Below are positions 1 through 7,513 of a stretch of 64,000 nucleotides of DNA, piece by piece. How positions within the stretch are numbered: position 1 is the stretch's first letter; each line of letters begins with the position of its first letter. The stretch is taken from positions 124,001-188,000 of the forward strand of contig NZ_JABFHG010000003.1 of assembly GCF_013112485.1 (NCBI RefSeq), in the 5' to 3' direction. The position numbers and the translations under genes were made by a program. The DNA comes from Roseicella sp. DB1501. GTDB taxonomy: Bacteria; Pseudomonadota; Alphaproteobacteria; Acetobacterales; Acetobacteraceae. A model generated the notes under the pieces. It searched no databases and was not told where the DNA came from. It was given only the letters and a program-made list of their open reading frames with translations.

Positions 1-509
1 TGCGCGAAGCTGGTGTCGCTCCGGCCGCTCACCTGCCATGCCCCCGTGAGGCCCGGCCGGACCGACATGTAGTCGTCGGCTGCACCCGCCGGCACGTAGT
101 ACTGATCGAGCTCTTCGCGCAGGACGGGACGCGGCCCGACCAGGCTCATCTCGCCGCGCAGCACGTTGATGAGCTGCGGCAGCTCATCGAGGCTCGTGGC
201 GCGCAGGATGCGGCCGATGCGCGTCACCCGCGGATCGGCGCGCAGCTTCCGCCGCTCGTTCCATTCGGCCCGGGCCTGCGGATCGCGCTCGAGCAGGGCC
301 TGCAGCGCCTGCTCGGCATCGATGCGCATGCTCCTGAACTTGAGGCAGCCGAAGACCCGGCCACCGCGGCCGATCCGCCGGTGGACGAAGAATACCGGAC
401 CGCCATCCGCCGCCACGCAGGCAGCAAGCAGCAGGAGCGCAGGCGCCAGAACCAACAGCAGGCCAGCGGCACCGACCACGTCCATTCCGCGCTTCACGGT
501 CGGGCGCAT
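1..509 (-). CDS. Polyprenyl-phosphate sugar-1-phosphate transferase (bacterial sugar transferase family), 3' end outside window
   Basis: The reading frame is open from an ATG at 509 to the left edge (169 residues visible). It reads MRPTVKRGMDVVGAAGLLLV with an N-terminal membrane helix, then the conserved family stretches KFRSMR, TSLDELPQLINVL, RGEMSLVGPRP and RPGLTGAWQVSGRSD. These are the hallmarks of the WcaJ/ExoY/PssY-type transferases that put the first sugar phosphate on undecaprenyl phosphate and so start exopolysaccharide repeat-unit synthesis at the inner membrane. A short GGAAAG lies just before the ATG. The protein looks like the short form: it has no long N-terminal multi-helix domain. 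It lies about 14 kb from the EPS block at 14.6-25.2 kb but plausibly supplies that pathway. The C-terminal end is not visible. Confidence 0.93.
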   Translation of the reverse strand, partial: MRPTVKRGMDVVGAAGLLLVLAPALLLLAACVAADGGPVFFVHRRIGRGGRVFGCLKFRSMRIDAEQALQALLERDPQARAEWNERRKLRADPRVTRIGRILRATSLDELPQLINVLRGEMSLVGPRPVLREELDQYYVPAGAADDYMSVRPGLTGAWQVSGRSDTSFA

Positions 510-1158
510 GGCTTTCCGGAGTCTGTAGTGCCACCGGAGATCTTGTTCTTGCGCCGTGTCGGAGGAGAAAGATGTATCGTGCGTCCAGGAGACTTGCGCC
601 ATTTCTTCCTCAGATCGGCAGGTTTGCTGCGACGCCATATAGCAGCGTATGCTCCCTCGATCAGCAATACACGAAAACCCCATCCCAATAACAAGGACCT
701 CATACACCGCCTAAAGGTTGAGTGACAGCAACCCTTTATCATTCCTCGGTGAGCAAAACGATCCGAGTTAGGACTCTTCACGGTTTCATACTGGTCGCCG
801 CGCGACCTCGCCAAACCACTGACAAGGCCAAGTTCTCACGCAATCACCGCGCAAATCGTTGCCGCCGCGACCTCACGATTACCGGCGGTGCTGCACCGCA
901 AAGGTCTCACTGTGTTGTCAATGCGTGCGGTCGAAGGGCCATGTCATGTCTCGAAAGGTGAACAGCGCCGTTCCACCGAGTGACGGGACTGCGGCGCCAT
1001 CACGCGATCGTGGGAATACAACCACGGGTGATGGCTTGAGAGGTTACGTAATCTTTTCATCGTCTACGATTGCGCTCCTGTAGACTATCTTTGGGCCGCA
1101 GACGACCACCCGTTGGTACCAGGCTCCGTTCCACGCCGCCTGCTACGAGAAGGACCTC
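510..1158. other. Intergenic region between divergent genes
   Basis: About 650 bases, visibly less GC-rich than the flanking genes, with no convincing coding frame. It must hold the promoters of the leftward sugar transferase and the rightward hydroxylase fusion. A perfect 6-bp inverted repeat, GTCTAC-N12-GTAGAC at 1062-1085, lies about 75 bases before the fusion gene start and could be an operator. TTACGTAA-like sequence at 1044-1051 is another small palindrome. No function is shown for either. Confidence 0.5.
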
Positions 1159-3339
1159 ATGACGCAACTTGCAGGTCTGGCCGAGACCATCGCCAGCAAG
1201 CTGACCGGCCCCAACGCCCTCGCTTTCGCCGCCGTGCTGGCGACGAGCCTGATCGCGTCGGTCGCGATGTACCTCTGGTCGCATCCAGGGCCGCGCGATC
1301 TCCGCAACTGGCTGCGCTTCGCCTTCCCGCGCGAGATCCTGACGCATCCCTCGGCCCGGGCGGACCTTTTCTTCTGGGTGACGCGCAAGCTGGTCATGCG
1401 GGTGATGTTCATCCCCGCCTCCGCCAGCGTCATCTTCGTGGTCGGCTACGCCACCGCCTCGCTGCTGAACCATGTGCTGGGCGGCGATTACCACGACGCC
1501 GCGCCGGCAGGTCCCTGGACGATCGTCTTCTTCACGATCACCGGCCTGCTCGCCTACGACCTATCCTATTACCTCTATCACCTCGCCCAGCACAAAATTC
1601 CCATCCTGTGGGAGTTACATAAGGTTCATCATTCGGCCGAGGTCATGGTGGGCATCACCAAGGATCGGATCCATCCGGTTGATGAGCTGATGAACCGGGT
1701 GTGGGACGGCCTCTTCGTCGGCGTCGTCTACGGCGTCTGGTACTACTTCGCCGTCGACCTCGTCGAGGCGACCGTCCTCGGCGTTAGCGTCTACGTGATC
1801 CGCAACATCCTGATGATGGATTTCATCCGGCACACGCATCTGCGCGTCTCCTTCGGGCCTCTCAATGGCGTGATCCTGTGCCCGCACTGGCATCAGCTGC
1901 ATCACAGCGTCAACCCGAAGCACTACGACCGCAATTTCGGCCTGCTGCTTTCGGTCTGGGACCGCATGTTCGGCACCGCCTGCGTGCCGGAACCCAATGA
2001 GCGCTTCGAATTCGGCATCGGGCCGCGCGAGGGACGGGAGTACCAGTCGCTGTACGGGCTCTACATCCTGCCGTTGCGGCGCATGGCGGAAACCGCGCTC
2101 TCCTGGTTCCGTCCGGCACCGCGGGCGCGGCAGGACGGGCTGACGCTCGAAATCGTCCGCGACTCCGCGCGCCTTGATGCGGTGCGGGAGGGCTGGGAGG
2201 CGCTTGAGCGCCGCGCCCAGGCCGATGTCTTCCAGTCGCATGCCTGGATCGCCGCCTGGTGGCGCGGCGGCGGCGAGACGCAGGGCTTCGATCTCCACAT
2301 CGCCCTCGCCTGGCGCGGCGCCGATCTGGTCGGTGTGCTGCCGCTGGTGGTGCAGCGGCGGCGCGGCCTGCGCATGCTCGGCTGGGCCGCGAATGACTGC
2401 ACGGATTATTGTGACGCCCTGCTGGCCCCCGGCCTGGCGGCCCCCACCGTGCTCGAAGCGCTCTGGCGCGAGGTCGAGCGGCAGGGCGGTTTTGACATCG
2501 CCAGCATCAACCATCTGCGGGCGAATGCGGCGGCGCGGGCCTTGCCGTCGCTCAGCCGGCGCGTGCGGCTGCAGCCGGACCGGCGGACCGTGCTGGCCAC
2601 CGGCGTGCGCCTCGATGCCTGGCGCGACTCCGCCGCCTTCTTCCAGGATCTCGGCAAGAAGGGCCGCAACAACGACCTGCGCGGCCGCCGCATCCTCGCC
2701 CAGACCGGGCCGGTGCGCTTCCGCACCGTCGAGGATCCCGCGGAACTCGCGCGGATCGTCGAGCAGATGCGGCTTCTGAAGACCGACTGGCTGAAGCGCG
2801 AGGGCCTGACCTCGCCCCTGCTTCAGGATGACGGCACGCTGCTGCGGGCGCTGATCGATGCGCTGGTGGCGAAGGGCAGCCTCCGGTTGATGGTGCTGGA
2901 GGCGGGTGACCGGCTCGCCGCAGGCCTCGTCAGCATGGTCGAGGGCCGGCGCCTGAGCGGCTTCCTCTCGGCCTTCGACCCCGAGTTCAACCGCGCCTCG
3001 CCCGGCACGCTGATCCTGGTGGACTATATCCGCTGGGCCATCGAGCACGGCTTCACCGAGGTCGACTTCCTGCGCGGCGACGAGAGCTACAAGGGGCGTC
3101 TCGCCAACCGGCAGGAGGTGCTCACCTCCTGCGTCGGGGCCGGCACGCTGCTCGGCCGGATGGCGATCGCGCTCGACCGCGCCCGCGCCGAGCGGCATCG
3201 GCTGCGGGACTGGCTGCAGGCCCGTCGCCAGCGGGCGCCGCAGCCCGCCGGCGAGGCCGGCATGGAGGCCAGCATGGCGCTTGGCGTCGGCGCGCCGCAT
3301 GGCGTGGCCATGTCGGAAGGGACGCACGCGACGCCCTGA
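1159..3339 (+). CDS. Fusion protein: membrane fatty-acid hydroxylase/sterol desaturase + CelD/FemAB-like GNAT acyltransferase
   Basis: A 726-residue protein that joins two unrelated enzymes. Residues about 20-300 are a membrane di-iron hydroxylase of the fatty acid hydroxylase superfamily. They carry several transmembrane helices and the expected histidine clusters H141LAQH145, H154KVHH158 and H245QLHH249, with an extra H225-x-H227. Residues about 335-675 match the GNAT-fold BcsL/CelD acetyltransferase family (Acetyltransf_6, FemAB-like), ending in the typical VDFLRGDESYK segment. The tail after about 690 is low complexity. The family knowledge implies O2-dependent C-hydroxylation of a lipid, plus acyl transfer to an amine or hydroxyl. 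Coupling both on one lipid or glycolipid is inference. The gene is flanked by a sugar transferase gene and the hpnL end of the hopanoid operon. Start ATG 1159 follows GAGAAGGACCTC. A repeat and a hairpin follow the stop codon. Confidence 0.85.
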   Translation: MTQLAGLAETIASKLTGPNALAFAAVLATSLIASVAMYLWSHPGPRDLRNWLRFAFPREILTHPSARADLFFWVTRKLVMRVMFIPASASVIFVVGYATASLLNHVLGGDYHDAAPAGPWTIVFFTITGLLAYDLSYYLYHLAQHKIPILWELHKVHHSAEVMVGITKDRIHPVDELMNRVWDGLFVGVVYGVWYYFAVDLVEATVLGVSVYVIRNILMMDFIRHTHLRVSFGPLNGVILCPHWHQLHHSVNPKHYDRNFGLLLSVWDRMFGTACVPEPNERFEFGIGPREGREYQSLYGLYILPLRRMAETALSWFRPAPRARQDGLTLEIVRDSARLDAVREGWEALERRAQADVFQSHAWIAAWWRGGGETQGFDLHIALAWRGADLVGVLPLVVQRRRGLRMLGWAANDCTDYCDALLAPGLAAPTVLEALWREVERQGGFDIASINHLRANAAARALPSLSRRVRLQPDRRTVLATGVRLDAWRDSAAFFQDLGKKGRNNDLRGRRILAQTGPVRFRTVEDPAELARIVEQMRLLKTDWLKREGLTSPLLQDDGTLLRALIDALVAKGSLRLMVLEAGDRLAAGLVSMVEGRRLSGFLSAFDPEFNRASPGTLILVDYIRWAIEHGFTEVDFLRGDESYKGRLANRQEVLTSCVGAGTLLGRMAIALDRARAERHRLRDWLQARRQRAPQPAGEAGMEASMALGVGAPHGVAMSEGTHATP

Positions 3340-3430
3340 CATGCCCGGGCGGGCGCCGAGACGCGCCCGCCCGGATGTCGCTGCGCAGATCCCGGCGGCG
3401 CCGCTGGCCGGGAGCGCGATGACCCTTCTA

Positions 3431-3531
3431 GACCATGATCCGCTCACACAGGGTCGCGGATTATGGTCCGGGCCGTTGTTTGATCGCGTGATCCACGCTT
3501 TTCGGTGAGTCCACCTCAAGCGATCACGCTC
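3431..3531 (+). repeat. Family-A intergenic palindromic repeat, copy 1 (full length)
   Basis: A roughly 100-base element between two convergent genes. Its first half is a hairpin: GACCATGATCCGC (3431-3443) pairs with GCGGATTATGGTC (3456-3468), with one mismatch. A conserved tail follows: TTTGATCGCGTGA, then TTCGGTGAGTCCACCTCA and AGCGATCACGCT. The same structure recurs at 38321-38420, 59271-59371 (reversed) and 52464-52538 (reversed, shortened), with a remnant at 53932-53981. Confidence 0.85.
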
Positions 3532-3558
3532 CAGCCGCTTGTTTTCGGAGCATCTTCA

Positions 3559-3586
3559 CCCGTCCGAGTGTTTCCACTCGAACGGG
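3559..3586. terminator. Hairpin between convergent genes, likely terminator of the hpn operon
   Basis: CCCGT-c-CGAGTG, loop TTTC, CACTCG-a-ACGGG: a 12-step stem with one mismatch, 8 bases beyond the hpnL stop codon. There is no long T run, so intrinsic termination is only likely. The following ATCTGCTCTAG is shared with the family-B repeat at 8951-8963. Confidence 0.55.
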
Positions 3587-3593
3587 ATCTGCT

Positions 3594-4568
3594 CTAGCCC
3601 AGGCCCGGCGCCGCCGCGGCGATTCGCCGCTCCGCCCAGACCCAGGCCAGCAGCCCCGGCAGGAAGACAATCAGGTCGCGCAGCCGGCGCGCAATGGCGA
3701 GCGCCGCCGCCATCTCCGCCGGCAGGCCGAGCAGCAGGCCGAGGCCGAGGAAGCCCGCCTCCTGCAACCCCAGCGCCCCCGGCACCAGGAAGGCAGCGGA
3801 GGAGACCGCCTGGATCAGCGCCTCGATCGCCAGCGCCTCCGCCATGCCGACGGGGTGGCCGAGGAAATACAGCGCCAGCCAGATCTCGATGGCCCCGGCT
3901 GCCCAGCCGGCGAGCTGCCAGAGGAAGCAGCCGAGGATGGCGCTCCGCACCCGCCAGAGCCGCCGCGTCATCCGGTCGATGCGGGCCGAATGCGATTCGA
4001 GGGCGGGGAAGCGCCCCGCCGCCACCCCGTTCAGCAGCCGCGCCAGGCGCGAGAGGATGTCCGCCCGCTGCGCCAGGATGAAGCCGGCGGCAAGCGCCAG
4101 GCCGCAGAGCATCGCCAGCGCGATCCCGCCCCAGCCGATGCCGGCCCCGGCCCAGGCCAGCAGCGCCAGGCCAAGCAGCGCGAAGATGAGTTGGCTGAGA
4201 ATGGAGATCGCCATATCGACCATCAGGCTGGCCGCGGCCGGGGCGACGGCCACGCCCTCGCCGCGCAGCAGGCGGTAGGAGGCGATCTCGCCGCCGACGC
4301 GGGCCACCGGCAGCAGCCCGTTCACCGATTCCCGGATCCAGACATTCGCCGTCATGGCAGCGAGGGAGGGCCGGCGCCGGTGCGGCAGCAGCAGCCGCCA
4401 GGCATGGCCGTTCAGCGCCATAGAAGGGATATGCGCCAGCGCCGCCAGCACCAGGCCAAGCCCGGCGCTCGCCAGCAGGGCGCCGACCTCGGTGAAGTCC
4501 TGCTGCGCCAGCAGCAGCAGCGCCAGAGCGAGGCCGCCGAGGGCCAGCAACGGGCCGAGGCGGCTCAT
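3594..4568 (-). CDS. hpnL: Hopanoid-associated membrane protein HpnL (UPF0104/flippase-like family)
   Basis: 324 residues with about eight hydrophobic helices and the family signature regions SMALNGHAWRLLLP, GGEIASYRLLRGEG and VPGALGLQEAGFLGLG. The family is related to the membrane half of lysylphosphatidylglycerol synthase/flippases. The assignment to HpnL rests on fold plus position: it is the last gene of hpnI-hpnJ-X-hpnK-hpnL. Its ATG overlaps the hpnK stop codon (ATGA, 4565-4568), so the two are translationally coupled. The role is thought to be handling or transport of hopanoid or head-group intermediates, but no reaction is established. A hairpin at 3559-3586 closes the operon. Confidence 0.85.
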   Translation of the reverse strand: MSRLGPLLALGGLALALLLLAQQDFTEVGALLASAGLGLVLAALAHIPSMALNGHAWRLLLPHRRRPSLAAMTANVWIRESVNGLLPVARVGGEIASYRLLRGEGVAVAPAAASLMVDMAISILSQLIFALLGLALLAWAGAGIGWGGIALAMLCGLALAAGFILAQRADILSRLARLLNGVAAGRFPALESHSARIDRMTRRLWRVRSAILGCFLWQLAGWAAGAIEIWLALYFLGHPVGMAEALAIEALIQAVSSAAFLVPGALGLQEAGFLGLGLLLGLPAEMAAALAIARRLRDLIVFLPGLLAWVWAERRIAAAAPGLG

Positions 4569-5383
4569 GCGGCGAGCATCGTGGCATAGCCGCCGGTCCG
4601 GTGCCGGGCGGCGGCGGCGCGGACGCGCGGATCGGTCAGGGCGGCCAGCTCCTCGGCATAGCGGTAGCCCGGCGCCGCGCCGGGAAAGCCGCCGGCCGTC
4701 GCGGGATGCAGGTAGATCTCGGTCACGCCCGCCGGCAGTTGGGGCAGGATGGCGGCCAGCCGCTTGGTGGTGAAGGCGCCGGTCCAGCGCAGCCCGACCA
4801 CCCGATCCGGCGCCCGCAGCCCATGCCGCGCGGCGAGGCGCCGCAACCAGAGCAGCATGGGCAGAAGCGCCCGCCCGGCGCCGGGCACCAGCGAGGGCGG
4901 TTCCCAGGGGATGCGCACGGCGCGGATGCCCTGCCGCGCCGCCTCGGCGAAGGCGATGCCGGCGATCACCGGGTGCAGGTGGTAGTGCTTGTGCGCATTG
5001 AGGTGGTCGCAGGCGAGGCCGGTCGCGCGGAAGGCGGCGAATTGCGCGGCGATCTCGGCCCGAAGCTGCGCCCGTGCCGCGCCGGAGACGGCGAGCGCGA
5101 GGCCAAGCCCGGCCATGTCGTCGCGGAAGCGGCCATCGGGCCGGACCAGCGCCGGGATGCGGCCGGGCGGCAGGCTCGGAGTGCCGTCGGTGAGCGTCAG
5201 ATGCAGCCCGACCGCGAGGCCCGGATTGCGGCGGGCCAGCGCCACGCCCGCGGCGGCAGCCGGCTCGCCCACCATCAGGCTCGCCGATGTCAGCACGCCC
5301 TCGCGGTGCGCCTGCTCGATGGCGTCGTTCACCTCCGGCGCCAGGCCGAGATCGTCGGCATTGAGGATGACGCGCGCGGTCAT
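4565..5383 (-). CDS. hpnK: HpnK, YdjC-family deacetylase of hopanoid side-chain synthesis
   Basis: 272 residues. The protein begins MTARVILNADDLGLAPEVND, where the NADDLG motif is the metal/catalytic Asp region of the YdjC (chitooligosaccharide deacetylase-like) family. H61 (VGLHLTLTDG) and CDHLNAHKHYHLHP supply the other metal ligands. In characterised hopanoid pathways HpnK deacetylates N-acetylglucosaminyl-bacteriohopanetetrol made by HpnI, before HpnJ forms the cyclitol ether. ATG 5383 is chosen because NADDLG must sit at the N-terminus. A longer in-frame start upstream would overlap the preceding gene and adds non-homologous sequence. The gene lies 40 bases after a PPOX-like gene and overlaps hpnL by 4 bases. 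Confidence 0.9.
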   Translation of the reverse strand: MTARVILNADDLGLAPEVNDAIEQAHREGVLTSASLMVGEPAAAAGVALARRNPGLAVGLHLTLTDGTPSLPPGRIPALVRPDGRFRDDMAGLGLALAVSGAARAQLRAEIAAQFAAFRATGLACDHLNAHKHYHLHPVIAGIAFAEAARQGIRAVRIPWEPPSLVPGAGRALLPMLLWLRRLAARHGLRAPDRVVGLRWTGAFTTKRLAAILPQLPAGVTEIYLHPATAGGFPGAAPGYRYAEELAALTDPRVRAAAARHRTGGYATMLAA

Positions 5384-5423
5384 GGCGCGGCGGATCGCGC
5401 CGGCGGCCGGGAGCGGCAGGCGC

Positions 5424-5972
5424 TCACGCCAGCCCTGTCGGCAGGCCGTCCAGGCTGCGGGCGTTCTTCTTCGTGCGATAATCGGCGAGACCCGCCTCGC
5501 CCTTGCGCCGCGCCCAGTCCTCGAGCGTGCGGCGCTCGCCGACATGCTCGAAGAGCGGCACGCCATAACCGCAGGAGGTCTGCACGAGATCGACCGCGAG
5601 CCGCACGATCTGCCGCGCGCCGGGCACCTCCTCGCCGCCATAGGCCCCGGCGAGGAGCGCGGCATAGGCGTCGCTGCCCCGCCTCAGGCTCTCGCCGCGG
5701 CCATAGAGGCGGAGGATCATGGGCGGCCCGGAAAACGCGCAGAACATCAGCGTCAGCCGGCCATCGGCTGCCAGATGCGCCGCCGTTTCGGCGCCGCTGC
5801 CGGTGCGGTCGAGCCAGCAGACGGCATCGGGGCCGAGCACGCGCAGCGCGGCGCCCTCGCGCGGCGAGAGGTTCACCCGCGCGCCCGGCGCCGCGCTGGC
5901 GGCGAAGAAGATGTGCTGCCGGGCGATGAAGGCGCGGTGCGCTTCCTCGATGCGGGGAAAGCGGCGAGCCAT
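5424..5972 (-). CDS. Pyridoxamine 5'-phosphate oxidase-like flavin-binding protein inside the hopanoid operon
   Basis: 182 residues, starting at ATG 5972 only 11 bases after the hpnJ stop codon and ending 40 bases before hpnK. The sequence has the split-barrel pattern of the PPOX-like family: FIARQHIFFAASA, then RVNLSPREG, VCWLDRTGSGAETAAHL and RLTLMFCAFSGPPMILRLYG. This group is usually annotated as pyridoxamine 5'-phosphate oxidase family protein and binds FMN or another flavin or deazaflavin; the substrate is unknown. It is not one of the named hpn genes, yet spacing and strand place it in the same transcript between the radical SAM enzyme and the deacetylase. A redox or electron-supply role for HpnJ is a hypothesis; simple hitch-hiking is the alternative. 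Confidence 0.82.
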   Translation of the reverse strand: MARRFPRIEEAHRAFIARQHIFFAASAAPGARVNLSPREGAALRVLGPDAVCWLDRTGSGAETAAHLAADGRLTLMFCAFSGPPMILRLYGRGESLRRGSDAYAALLAGAYGGEEVPGARQIVRLAVDLVQTSCGYGVPLFEHVGERRTLEDWARRKGEAGLADYRTKKNARSLDGLPTGLA

Positions 5973-5983
5973 GCGCAGCCGGC

Positions 5984-7447
5984 TCAGGCCGCCGCCTTCT
6001 GCGTGAGCTTCCCTTGGGCGCTGGCCTTCGCCCGCTCGCGCAGGAAGCCGAAGAACTCCACGCCCTCGCGCAGCCGGCGCACCAGCATCTGCCGGTCGCG
6101 GATCATCTCGCCGCAGATCGAGGCGATCTTCGGCGCGCGGAAATAGAAGCGCCGGTAGAAGGTCTCGACGCTGTCGAAGATCTCGGTATGGCTGAGATGC
6201 GGATAGGCGAGCGGCGCGATCTGCACGCCATGCGCATCGACATATTCGGTGTTCGCCGTGTCCAGCCAGCCTTCCTTCGCCGCCTGCTCGAACAGGTGCG
6301 TGCCGGGATAGGGGGCGGCGAGGGAGACCTGCAGCGTGTGCGGGTTGGTCTCGATGGCGAAGCGGATCGTCTCCTCGATCGTCTCCTTCGTCTCGCCGGG
6401 CAGGCCGAGGATGAAAGTGCCGTGGATGGCGATGCCGAGCTCGTGGCAATCCTTGCTGAACTTCTTGGCGACCTCGATCCGCATGCCCTTCTTGATGTTG
6501 TGCAGGATCTGCTGGTTGCCGCTCTCATAGCCGACGAGCAGCAGGCGCAGCCCGCCATCCTTCAGCACCTTCAGCGTCTCGCGCGGCACGTTCGCCTTGG
6601 CGTTGCAGGACCAGGTGACGCCGAGCTTGCCCATCTCGCGCGCGATCGCCTCGGCGCGCGGCAGGTTGTCGGTGAAGGTGTCGTCGTCGAAGAAGATCTC
6701 CTTCAGGCCAGGGAAATTGGCCTTGATGTAGCGGATCTCCTCGATGACGTTCTCGACCGAGCGGGTGCGGTAGCGATGCCCGCCGACGGTCTGCGGCCAG
6801 AGGCAGAAGGTGCAGCGGCTCTTGCAGCCCCGGCCCGTATAGATCGAGACATAGGGATGCTTCAGGTAGCCGATGAAGTACTTCTCGTAGGCGAGGTCGC
6901 GCCGGTAGACAGGCGAGACGAAGGGCAGGCTGTCCATGTCCTCGAGGATCGGCCGGTCCGGGTTGTGGACCACCACGCCCTCGGCATTGCGGTAGCTGAG
7001 CCCCTTGATCGAGGCCCAGTTCTGGTCGTCCGCCACGTCCTTGATGGTGAAGTCGAACTCGTTGCGGGCAACGAAGTCGATCACCGGCGCGTCGCGCAGG
7101 CTCTCGGCCGCCTGCACCGCCACCTTGGCGCCGATCATGCCGACCTTGAGGTTCGGGTTCTCGGCCTTCAGCGCCTCGGCCACCTTCACGTCGGAGGCGA
7201 AGGAGGGGGTCGAGGTGTGCAGCACCACCAGGTCGTGCTGCCGCGCCATCGGCAGCACATCCGCCATGGTCTGGCGATGCGGCGGCGCGTCCACCAGCTT
7301 CGAGCCCTCGATCAGGGCGGCGGGCTGCGCCAGCCAGGTCGGGAACCAGAAGCTCTTGATCTCGCGCTTCGCCTGGTAGCGCGAGCCGGCGCCTCCGTCG
7401 AAGCCGTCGAAGGAAGGCGCCTGGAGGAACAGGGTCCGCATCGTCAC
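5984..7447 (-). CDS. hpnJ: HpnJ, B12-binding-type radical SAM enzyme of hopanoid cyclitol-ether synthesis
   Basis: 487 residues. The N-terminal part (about 1-180) resembles the cobalamin-binding-like half of this radical SAM class. The Fe-S motif C208-KSR-C212-TF-C215 follows in YTGRGCKSRCTFC, and then the SAM-barrel segments EIFFDDDTFTDN and LLVGYESGNQQIL. HpnJ is required to rearrange the glucosamine ring of the hopanoid head group into the cyclitol ether. The 5' end has GTG 7447 with AAGGG nine bases upstream and ATG 7441 two codons later; either gives the same mature sequence. The gene sits 66 bases after hpnI and 11 bases before the PPOX-like gene. Confidence 0.93.
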   Translation of the reverse strand: MTMRTLFLQAPSFDGFDGGAGSRYQAKREIKSFWFPTWLAQPAALIEGSKLVDAPPHRQTMADVLPMARQHDLVVLHTSTPSFASDVKVAEALKAENPNLKVGMIGAKVAVQAAESLRDAPVIDFVARNEFDFTIKDVADDQNWASIKGLSYRNAEGVVVHNPDRPILEDMDSLPFVSPVYRRDLAYEKYFIGYLKHPYVSIYTGRGCKSRCTFCLWPQTVGGHRYRTRSVENVIEEIRYIKANFPGLKEIFFDDDTFTDNLPRAEAIAREMGKLGVTWSCNAKANVPRETLKVLKDGGLRLLLVGYESGNQQILHNIKKGMRIEVAKKFSKDCHELGIAIHGTFILGLPGETKETIEETIRFAIETNPHTLQVSLAAPYPGTHLFEQAAKEGWLDTANTEYVDAHGVQIAPLAYPHLSHTEIFDSVETFYRRFYFRAPKIASICGEMIRDRQMLVRRLREGVEFFGFLRERAKASAQGKLTQKAAA

Positions 7448-7513
7448 TGGCTATCGCCCTTCATCATGCCTCGACATCACTCCCGGCAGGGCCGGCCCCG
7501 CATCGGACCGCCA

